Shown here: positions 55,759-62,278 of the stretch, piece after piece
Layout of the letters: every line of letters begins with the position of its first letter
Numbering within the stretch: the first letter of the stretch is position 1
Assembly (NCBI GenBank): GCA_015061165.1
Contig: SUXC01000001.1
Location: 248,001-312,000 of the forward strand
DNA: 64,000 nucleotides
Origin: Bacteroidales bacterium
GTDB taxonomy: Bacteria > Bacteroidota > Bacteroidia > Bacteroidales > Paludibacteraceae
Direction: 5' to 3'
Made by a program: the position numbers and the translations under genes
Notes under the pieces: generated by a model
Told to the model about the DNA's origin: nothing
Seen by the model: the letters and a program-made list of their open reading frames with translations, nothing else
Database searches by the model: none

Positions 55759-56223
55759 ATGAAAAAGATTTATGATGCAGTGCTACGTGCACTGGAGGAA
55801 ATGGACATCCATTTCGACTACGACCAAGAAAACGAGGTTTTTGACTATCGCTTATCAACCGAACTAACGACCTATCGTCAGCGATTAGTACCATTGGAGG
55901 AGCAAGAACTCTTACTGGCCATCACCAATTTCCCCATTATGGTGCCTGAAGACAAACGCTTCTTAATGAATAGTCTGCTCAACAAACTCAATCATTCGTT
56001 GATCTTAGGTCACTATGTGATGGATCCCGAAGATGGCGAAATATCATTCCGCGTGAGTTGTCCGGTAGATGACGGAGCTATCAATAAGACCATTGTCCTG
56101 GTAGCCATTGGCAATAGCATTACCACCATCGACAAGCACCTTCCTGAGTTGTTGGCTGCAATAGGTAATCTACCAACTACTGCTCCTGCGCTGAGTAGTA
56201 ACAAGTCCATGGCATACGCATAA
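55759..56223 (+). CDS. YbjN-like protein, copy 1
   Basis: 154 residues. It has the YbjN/type III chaperone-like pattern: an N-terminal helix (KIYDAVLRALEEM), strands with RQRLVPLEEQELLLAIT, the central LLNKLNHSLILGHYVMDPED, and a closing amphipathic helix. These proteins bind other proteins, but their clients are usually unknown. It forms a pair with the YkvA-like gene that starts 12 nt later. A second pair with the reverse order is at 58785-59705. Confidence 0.75.
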   Translation: MKKIYDAVLRALEEMDIHFDYDQENEVFDYRLSTELTTYRQRLVPLEEQELLLAITNFPIMVPEDKRFLMNSLLNKLNHSLILGHYVMDPEDGEISFRVSCPVDDGAINKTIVLVAIGNSITTIDKHLPELLAAIGNLPTTAPALSSNKSMAYA

Positions 56224-56235
56224 CCCTTGTGCACT

Positions 56236-56667
56236 ATGATTATTACGCTTTGCATTTTGGTTCTTGTCTATCTGATGATGGGCAAACCAGTAGATGGACT
56301 GCTTGAGCAGTTGAAGAGTGCGGATTGGAAATCCAAGTTCGCTCAGCTTTGGGACAAAATCAAAACCTATGCCCTCTGGGCCGGTCGCGTTGCCACTAAA
56401 CCTATCCTTACCTTCTATCACGTTATGCGCGATAGCGAAACCACTACACTGGAAAAAGCATTGATATACGGAGCAATAGCGTATATCGTTATTCCTGCAG
56501 ACCTCCTTCCGCGCAAGGTGTTAGGTTTCTTAGGTATATTAGACGACGCAGCGGTAATTGCGTATGTGTATAAGAAAATCTCTGGCAAAATAACCGCTGA
56601 AATCACAAACAAAGTCAATGATACCCTTGACCAATGGTTCGGTGCAGAAGCTGTCGTATTGAATTAG
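56236..56667 (+). CDS. YkvA-like DUF1232 membrane protein, copy 1
   Basis: 143 residues from the ATG at 56236. One N-terminal hydrophobic helix (MIITLCILVLVYLMMG) is followed by the DUF1232 core: EKALIYGAIAYIVIPADLLP then GILDDAAVIAYVYKKI. The pattern (a helix, a Pro-Asp-Leu turn, then an acidic start of the next helix) is the family's hallmark, though its role is unknown. It is paired with a YbjN-like gene, and a near-identical pair occurs at 58785. Confidence 0.85.
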   Translation: MIITLCILVLVYLMMGKPVDGLLEQLKSADWKSKFAQLWDKIKTYALWAGRVATKPILTFYHVMRDSETTTLEKALIYGAIAYIVIPADLLPRKVLGFLGILDDAAVIAYVYKKISGKITAEITNKVNDTLDQWFGAEAVVLN

Positions 56668-56742
56668 TTTCCAATAACAAACATACTGATACACTTTGAC
56701 ATAGACACTAAACATCTAACACTTCTAAAAACCAACTCGCTT

Positions 56743-57444
56743 ATGAAACCTCAACTCAACCCAATGCTACCACAGGTCTGCATCTCCAATTATTTTGAAA
56801 CAAGGTATTTCTTCACGTGGCAAGAGGCCTTAAAAGCTCTTTATCAATCTGATAGAATAGGTGCAGAATTGGATCGTTTTATTCAGTACAATATCGTGAT
56901 GCGCGATATACTCCGTCAAAAAGGAATAGAGGGATTGTTAGATGAGATCTTCGCTATTGTACCTAAAGACAATATCAGCCCATTAACCATTCGATATATC
57001 ACCAAATATTGGACAGAACATCCAATTGCTGATTACGACATACAAATGTATCATATTGATGATGATATTACTATTTTAGGACATACTTTTCACGGCTTAG
57101 AAGGTGTTCGCCAACACTGCGAAATGACAGCAAGTATGGGTTCGTATCTATTTTGTTTCCCCACAAAAGAGCATATTCCATTGGAGAATATACATGTCGG
57201 AATTATTGACAAGAGTTATCCAAAATTTGACTCTTATGACTATAGCGACACACGCTGCTACGAGAATTATATCTTCGCCCGAGAACCCATCACGGAGCAA
57301 CTGATACTGCAATACGCAAAAATCGAACTTGAGAGCAATTACTGTATGGTTCACGAGGAGATTCCTACCAAATTATTGCCTATTTTGTATTATGTGGGAG
57401 ATGGACCATACATGGTCTTAGCTACCCAAAAATCACAAAACTAA
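56743..57444 (+). CDS. unrecognised acidic soluble protein
   Basis: 233 residues with no membrane helix, signal peptide or known motif that I can name. The N-terminal 90 residues are helical (TWQEALKALYQSDRIGAELD). The second half looks strand-rich (DDDITILGHTFHG, ILPILYYVGDGPYMVLAT). It lies 75 nt after the YkvA gene and 23 nt before the nucleotidase gene, in the unit of motif copy 2. No function is suggested. Confidence 0.6.
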   Translation: MKPQLNPMLPQVCISNYFETRYFFTWQEALKALYQSDRIGAELDRFIQYNIVMRDILRQKGIEGLLDEIFAIVPKDNISPLTIRYITKYWTEHPIADYDIQMYHIDDDITILGHTFHGLEGVRQHCEMTASMGSYLFCFPTKEHIPLENIHVGIIDKSYPKFDSYDYSDTRCYENYIFAREPITEQLILQYAKIELESNYCMVHEEIPTKLLPILYYVGDGPYMVLATQKSQN

Positions 57445-57467
57445 TACAAGAAATCATCATCAAGATT

Positions 57468-57914
57468 ATGAAACGACTTTATTTTGACATGGACGGTGTG
57501 CTCGTAGATTTTGAATCTGGATTAGCACAACAAAGCGAAGAAACATTACAAGCCTATGCTGGCAAAGAAGATGAGATACCGGGCTTATTTGGCTCTATGC
57601 AGCCTATATCAGGAGCAATTGAGGCAGTGCATGAATTAGCTAAGCATTACGACTGCTATATCCTATCCACAGCACCATGGAAAAATCCATCCGCGTGGAG
57701 CGACAAAGTGTTGTGGGTAACCAAATATCTGGACGACGTGTTCCACAAACGTATTGTCATTACTCATTGCAAACATCTTTGCAAAGGCGATATTCTTATT
57801 GATGACCGCGGTAAAAATGGCACAAGCGAATTTGAAGGCGAATGGATTCAATTTGGTTCCGCACAATATCCAGATTGGGATAGGGTACTGAAGCATTTGT
57901 TACCTAAAAATTGA
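57468..57914 (+). CDS. 5'(3')-deoxyribonucleotidase-like HAD protein
   Basis: 148 residues. YFDMDGVLVDFESGL (about 5-19) is HAD motif I with both Asp residues, STAPWKNPSAW is the NT5C-type motif II region, and LIDDRGKNG gives the acidic motif IV. The short cap-less architecture fits the NT5C (5'(3')-deoxyribonucleotidase) family, which dephosphorylates nucleoside monophosphates. In this unit it may clean up nucleotides made from NAD or ADP-ribose breakdown, which is inference. The sirtuin gene follows 28 nt later. Confidence 0.85.
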   Translation: MKRLYFDMDGVLVDFESGLAQQSEETLQAYAGKEDEIPGLFGSMQPISGAIEAVHELAKHYDCYILSTAPWKNPSAWSDKVLWVTKYLDDVFHKRIVITHCKHLCKGDILIDDRGKNGTSEFEGEWIQFGSAQYPDWDRVLKHLLPKN

Positions 57915-57942
57915 TATATTGAGGCGTAAAACCTAATTAACA

Positions 57943-58710
57943 ATGAAAACAAATTTTAAATACAATTATTTGCCTGAAAAAGGACAAAATCATAAGCGTC
58001 TTCATGTGGTAGTACTGAGTGGCGCTGGTGTGAGCGCAGAGAGTGGAGTAGCCACATTTCGCGACAAAGGCGGTCTGTGGCAGCAATACGATTGGCAGCG
58101 TATGGCCAGCGTAGAGGGGTGGGCTGAAGACCCTACTGCTGTACTTGAGTTCTATAATATGCGTCGCAGGGACTTGATGAAGATACAGCCGAATCATGCG
58201 CATTACTTGTTAGCAGAATTGGAAAAATGGCATGATGTACATATCATTACGCAAAACATTGATAACCTGCACGAGCGTGCTGGTAGTACCAATGTGCTAC
58301 ATCTACATGGTGAGATATGCAAAGTAACATCTTCTCTTAACAAAGATAATTCTGATTGTATTCAACAATTACCTTTGGAAGTGCCCTTGCGCATGGGAGA
58401 TAAAGCGGCTGACGGTAGCCAATTGCGACCATACGTAGTGTGGTTTGGTGAGACTGTCCCTATGTTTGAACAGGCTATTTCTATCGTTAGAAAAGCCGAC
58501 ATACTAATCGTAATTGGTACCTCATTGACCGTTTATCCAGCTGCTAGTTTGCTTCGGTTTGCTCCTCCTCAAGCACAAAAGTATATCATTAATCCTGGTT
58601 TAGCATTTAATCCATATGACGAATATATTGCCGATGAGTTTGAGCATATTCAAGAAAATGCTACAATAGGTATGGAAACATTGATTGATAAATTGCAAGA
58701 AATGAAATAA
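57943..58710 (+). CDS. Sir2-family NAD-dependent deacylase, class III-like
   Basis: 255 residues. VVVLSGAGVSAESGVATFRD (about 24-43) is the NAD loop, FYNMRRRDLMK near 72 contains the Tyr and Arg of class III (SIRT5/CobB-type) desuccinylases, TQNIDNLHERAG binds NAD, and HLHGEICK holds the catalytic His. Cysteines of the usual zinc ribbon are mostly missing (only Cys in EICKVT and SDCIQQ), so the zinc domain looks degenerate. It removes acyl groups from lysine using NAD; SirTM-type ADP-ribosylation is a less likely alternative. Its gene closes the unit of motif copy 2. Confidence 0.88.
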   Translation: MKTNFKYNYLPEKGQNHKRLHVVVLSGAGVSAESGVATFRDKGGLWQQYDWQRMASVEGWAEDPTAVLEFYNMRRRDLMKIQPNHAHYLLAELEKWHDVHIITQNIDNLHERAGSTNVLHLHGEICKVTSSLNKDNSDCIQQLPLEVPLRMGDKAADGSQLRPYVVWFGETVPMFEQAISIVRKADILIVIGTSLTVYPAASLLRFAPPQAQKYIINPGLAFNPYDEYIADEFEHIQENATIGMETLIDKLQEMK

Positions 58711-58721
58711 AATATCAGAGA

Positions 58722-58755
58722 AATGATAGATTGTTTGCTTGTTCTTACTCTATAC
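58722..58755 (+). promoter_or_regulatory. two-box promoter-like motif, copy 3
   Basis: AATGATAGA (58722-58730), 16 nt, then ACTCTATAC (58747-58755); the YkvA-like start is 29 nt downstream. It begins 11 nt after the sirtuin stop codon. Confidence 0.75.
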
Positions 58756-58784
58756 CAACAAACGAACTAAAAAAACAAACAATT

Positions 58785-59219
58785 ATGATTCTTACGATTT
58801 GTATTTTGGTACTTGTCTATCTAATGATGGGCAAACCAGTAGGAGAACTACTTGATGAACTAAAACAAGTAGATTGGAAAGCCAAGTTTGCAGAACTTTG
58901 GGAAAAACTCAAAACCTATGCCCTTAAAGCAGGTCGTGTTGCCACTAAACCTATCCTTACTTTCTACTATGTCATGCGCAATGCCGAAACTACCACATTG
59001 GAAAAAGCATTGATTTATGGGGCAATTGCGTATATCGTGATTCCATCAGACTTGCTACCAAGGCGCGTTATGGGATTGTTGGGCATACTGGATGATGCTG
59101 CCGTCATTGCCTATGTTTATAATAGGATATCTAAAAAGATTACTGTAGAAATTACCAATAAAGTGGAAGAAACCCTGGATAACTGGTTTGGCGCAGAAGC
59201 AGTAGTACTTAATGCATAA
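58785..59219 (+). CDS. YkvA-like DUF1232 membrane protein, copy 2
   Basis: 144 residues from the ATG at 58785 (an upstream ATG at 58731 lies within the promoter motif). It matches copy 1 (56236) closely: the same N-terminal helix, EKALIYGAIAYIVIPSDLLP and GILDDAAVIAYVYNRI. The partner YbjN-like gene follows 21 nt later, whereas at 55759 the order is reversed. This suggests duplication with a local rearrangement. Confidence 0.85.
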   Translation: MILTICILVLVYLMMGKPVGELLDELKQVDWKAKFAELWEKLKTYALKAGRVATKPILTFYYVMRNAETTTLEKALIYGAIAYIVIPSDLLPRRVMGLLGILDDAAVIAYVYNRISKKITVEITNKVEETLDNWFGAEAVVLNA

Positions 59220-59240
59220 CTAATAACAACTAATTGAACT

Positions 59241-59705
59241 ATGAAAAAGATTTATGATGCAGTGCTAAGTGCACTGAAAGAAATGGACATGAAATTCCAT
59301 TACGATGAAGAAAAGGAAGTGTTTGACTATCAAATCTCCACAGAATATACCACGTATAGCCAGCGTTTGGTGCCATTGGAAGATGAAGAACTACTGGTGG
59401 CCATTACTACATTTCCTATTACGGTTCCTGAAGAGAAGCGATTTATGTTTTGCAGTTTACTTAACAAGATTAACCACTCATTGCTTCTTGGTTTCTTCAC
59501 GATGGATGCTGAAGACGGTGAAATCTCTTTCCGTGTAAGTTGTCCTGTGGATGATGGTGCTATCAATAAGACAATCGTACTTGTGGCAATTGGTAATAGC
59601 ATCCGAACAATAGATAAATACCTCCCCGAGATATTCGGAGCGTTAAGTACCCTTCCCGCGCCGCATTATGGAGTCGAATCAGCCAGTTCAGTAGCGTATG
59701 CGTAG
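59241..59705 (+). CDS. YbjN-like protein, copy 2
   Basis: 154 residues, near-identical in layout to copy 1 (55759) with the same first codons (MKKIYDAVL), RQRL/SQRLVPLE, and FRVSCPVDDGAINKTIVLVA. The C-terminus differs (APHYGVESASSVAYA versus SSNKSMAYA). A strong hairpin overlaps its stop codon. Role unknown; it probably works with the YkvA-like protein. Confidence 0.75.
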   Translation: MKKIYDAVLSALKEMDMKFHYDEEKEVFDYQISTEYTTYSQRLVPLEDEELLVAITTFPITVPEEKRFMFCSLLNKINHSLLLGFFTMDAEDGEISFRVSCPVDDGAINKTIVLVAIGNSIRTIDKYLPEIFGALSTLPAPHYGVESASSVAYA

Positions 59706-59722
59706 TCATGGATACGCTACTG
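59689..59722. other. 11-bp hairpin across the YbjN copy 2 stop codon
   Basis: CAGTAGCGTAT (59689-59699) and ATACGCTACTG (59712-59722) are exact complements around a 12-nt loop that contains the stop codon. No T tract follows on the plus strand, so it is either an unusual terminator or a processing hairpin. A weak relative of the two-box motif (AATCATAGA at 59726-59734) lies just downstream. Confidence 0.6.
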
Positions 59723-59850
59723 AAAAATCATAGATTAGGCTTAAAATTCGCCACCTATCTTCGCTGGGCTACAGATGCGCTGCGAAAAACATAAACAAAA
59801 ACAAACTAATCATTATGGGAATTAGCCATAGTAAGTAGAACAATAAAACT

Positions 59851-60903
59851 ATGCCCAACGAACGACACATCACACCACGATGGATTGAAACACTTCAAGA
59901 AAACGAGATATTTGTTTTCGGTTGTCGCAATTCAGGACGACATTTTGATGGCGCATCTAATTTTGCACTCAATCATTTCGGTGCCATCATGGGACAACGA
60001 GAAGGACGACAAGGACAATCCTATGCCATCCCTACTATTGGTGGACATATTGGAAGATCTGAACTGAGAACTTCAATCGAGACTTTCACTCAATATGCAA
60101 AGAGCCACCCTGAACTACATTTCTTAGTCACCCCTATCGGCTGCGGAGGAGGACTATGGCCTGTTAGTATCGTCGCTCCAATGTTTCGCGCTACTTCCAA
60201 ACTACCAAATGTCAGCCTACCACAAGAATTTTGGGACGAGTTAGATAAGGGCAAGATAGTAGAACTAAAGCGTAATATGATTACGCAATTCGAATTTTAC
60301 ATTAAGAAACTATATAAAGGAGTTGGTAAATTACACTTGTGGTACATGAAGATACTATCATCAAAAAGTAGATATAAGAACCTTATAGCATGTCAAATCG
60401 CAAAACGCCAATGCGAGAGAGTTACTCTGGGTGAAAATATGGAATGGATTCGCTTTTTTGATAGAAAGATTACCAAAGCGGCGACGTATATAGTCAATCA
60501 TGTTTATAAAACTGCCTATATGCTCATAGATAATCACTACCATCTATGCTTTATCAAAGATGAAGATATAGCATGGGACAGCATCACTGATTTGCCCAAA
60601 GAAGTGAAAAATAGAGTCATTATACGAGAAAGAAGATATGATTTTGGAGTTCAATGTTTTGAAAATGGATTAGCCAAGATATTATGGCAAATTAGTCCCG
60701 ACGGAAGCTATCATTATTTAGATAAGTACTACTGTGGAAAACAAACAGATGAGAAATATATTGCTCTTCTGGGTGTCATAGATACACACTGTCGTTTCGT
60801 CGAAAAACTGCATGCAGTATCACCAGAAAAAAAGATTGGTGTAAGAGCTGGAGTGCATGATGATAGATTACGTGAAAAATTATTAGCATGGGAAAATTAC
60901 TAA
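59851..60903 (+). CDS. macro-domain-like protein with an extra C-terminal domain
   Basis: 350 residues. The first 125 residues resemble macro-domain-like proteins of the phage A1S_2505 type: EIFVFGCRNSGRHFDG, NHFGAIMGQREGRQGQSYAIP and FLVTPIGCGGG. Macro-type folds bind ADP-ribose or its derivatives. The C-terminal 215 residues are unassigned, with strands and Lys/Tyr-rich pieces, and have no known homology that I can name. It adds to the ADP-ribose theme of the ADP-ribosylglycohydrolase and sirtuin genes. No clear two-box motif precedes it; a degenerate one begins at 59726. Confidence 0.75.
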   Translation: MPNERHITPRWIETLQENEIFVFGCRNSGRHFDGASNFALNHFGAIMGQREGRQGQSYAIPTIGGHIGRSELRTSIETFTQYAKSHPELHFLVTPIGCGGGLWPVSIVAPMFRATSKLPNVSLPQEFWDELDKGKIVELKRNMITQFEFYIKKLYKGVGKLHLWYMKILSSKSRYKNLIACQIAKRQCERVTLGENMEWIRFFDRKITKAATYIVNHVYKTAYMLIDNHYHLCFIKDEDIAWDSITDLPKEVKNRVIIRERRYDFGVQCFENGLAKILWQISPDGSYHYLDKYYCGKQTDEKYIALLGVIDTHCRFVEKLHAVSPEKKIGVRAGVHDDRLREKLLAWENY

Positions 60904-60958
60904 CTCATTGCTTCTACATCACCAGCCCATCAGGTACAATTTGACAAAATATAACACT

Positions 60959-60994
60959 ATACCGACCTATTATTCTACAGATCGGTATTTTTAT
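60959..60994 (+). terminator. Rho-independent terminator after the macro-like gene
   Basis: ATACCGA (60959-60965) pairs with TCGGTAT (60982-60988), followed by TTTTTAT. The loop is 16 nt. It closes the unit before the WG-repeat gene. Confidence 0.75.
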
Positions 60995-61024
60995 CTGTAA
61001 TAAAATGCAAAAAAGATGGAGCAG

Positions 61025-61057
61025 AATGATAGAAATTTAAATCTGCGTACTCTATAC
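61025..61057 (+). promoter_or_regulatory. two-box promoter-like motif, copy 4
   Basis: AATGATAGA (61025-61033), 15 nt, then ACTCTATAC (61049-61057); the start codon is 31 nt downstream. Confidence 0.75.
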
Positions 61058-61088
61058 AAATAAAACAAATTTTAAATCAAATAAACGT

Positions 61089-62120
61089 ATGAAAACCAAT
61101 CAACCCAAACTTTGGAAGAAAATCCTAATCTCTGCTTTTGCACTATTTGGATTAGGTGTACTAATTTTTAGTTCGTGCCTCGTAGGGAACCTTGTAGAAC
61201 GGAAAGTACGTAGCAACAACTATTTCTCTGGAACTACAATCAATGATTCGTTGCAATTGCGCAAGTATTATCGACACAAACAGGACTATGTGCTTATCTA
61301 CAACCAGAATACCCAAAATGTTGTCTCACCCAAGATGCGTTGGGTATCATTGAGTGTTAGTGAGGGCGATTCGCTAACCGTTTATTGCGACTTGAAGGGA
61401 CGTCGAGGATTCATCAATATCCATTCTGGTGAAATTGTCATAGAAGGACGTTATGACCGAGCATGGAACTTCTCCGAAGGATTAGCTGCTGTTTGTCAAG
61501 ATATGAAAATAGGCTTTATAAACTCTGCGGGCGAAGAAGTTGTCCCCTGCCAATATCCTACATCGGAACATGCCATTAATCGCTTTGGGTACGCTTTTCA
61601 TAATGGTTACGCTACCATCACCAATTCCCAAAACGAATGTGGTCTGATTAATCAGCAAGGCGAGTTAGTGGTGGATACTATCTACGATTGCATTTGGTCA
61701 CCCAGCGAATGTGGTGTGCGCATATTTCAAGATAATAGCAAATATGGTGTAATGGACTTACGGGGTAACATCCTTGTTTCGCTACAATACGATGACATTT
61801 GGTGTGAAGGCGAACGTCTTTTCGCAACGAAAAATGGTATTATGGCGCAAATAGATAATACGGGCAACGTGATTCTTCCTTTCTGTAGCTCGTATGACTT
61901 TGAACCTATGTACCTTGCTACAGATGAATATAACGAGCATCCTACTGGCTATTTTAAGTACTATGCAGGAGGTTATCAAGGAGTAATTGATGCTAAAGGC
62001 AATATGGTTATCCCTGCTATTTACCATCAAGTCAATCAATTGAATAAGAACCTTTTTGAGGCTGAGGTGGATTATGATTACTACGATGGCCATGGCGCCT
62101 GGATAACTATTCAGTTATAG
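61089..62120 (+). CDS. WG-repeat lipoprotein
   Basis: 343 residues. A signal segment (KILISAFALFGLGVLIFSSC) ends at a Cys, so a lipoprotein or anchored protein is likely. The rest has about five WG-type repeats (RGFINIHSGEIVIEGRYDRA, IGFINSAGEEVVPCQYPT, CGLINQQGELVVDTIYD, KYGVMDLRGNILVSLQYDD, YQGVIDAKGNMVIPAIYH). These repeats form extended ligand-binding surfaces on extracellular proteins in Bacteroidota. It is a single-gene unit behind motif copy 4 and is followed by a terminator. Confidence 0.85.
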   Translation: MKTNQPKLWKKILISAFALFGLGVLIFSSCLVGNLVERKVRSNNYFSGTTINDSLQLRKYYRHKQDYVLIYNQNTQNVVSPKMRWVSLSVSEGDSLTVYCDLKGRRGFINIHSGEIVIEGRYDRAWNFSEGLAAVCQDMKIGFINSAGEEVVPCQYPTSEHAINRFGYAFHNGYATITNSQNECGLINQQGELVVDTIYDCIWSPSECGVRIFQDNSKYGVMDLRGNILVSLQYDDIWCEGERLFATKNGIMAQIDNTGNVILPFCSSYDFEPMYLATDEYNEHPTGYFKYYAGGYQGVIDAKGNMVIPAIYHQVNQLNKNLFEAEVDYDYYDGHGAWITIQL

Positions 62121-62167
62121 CTGAAGTTCCTGCGTTTAGCGTAAGTATATTTAAAGTGATTTAGAAG

Positions 62168-62193
62168 AAAGTGCGGAGCAATCTGCACTTTTT
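62168..62193 (+). terminator. Rho-independent terminator after the WG-repeat gene
   Basis: AAAGTGCGGA (62168-62177) and TCTGCACTTT (62182-62191) pair over 10 bp, with one G-T wobble, around the tetraloop GCAA; TT follows. It overlaps the next promoter region. Confidence 0.82.
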
Positions 62194-62225
62194 CTTGCGT
62201 ATATAAAATATTTTTAGTACCTTTG
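62194..62225 (+). promoter_or_regulatory. Bacteroidota-type promoter for the DUF2723 gene
   Basis: CTTG (62194-62197), 20 nt, then TACCTTTG (62218-62225). The start codon is 53 nt downstream. It directly abuts the terminator. Confidence 0.8.
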
Positions 62226-62278
62226 CACGCTATTTTGTGCCTTAGGGCTTTGCAAAGGAACGTTAGTAAAGTAAAAAT

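Noticed and set aside
41320..58710. HerA-SIR2 defence pair
   Set aside because: The sirtuin is 14 kb from the HerA-like gene in another unit and looks like a regular deacylase, not the defence SIR2 type fused or adjacent to HerA.
59726..59761. Fifth two-box motif before the macro-like gene
   Set aside because: AATCATAGA fits, but the second box (ACCTATC) lacks a base and the distance to the start codon is about 90 nt instead of 28-31.
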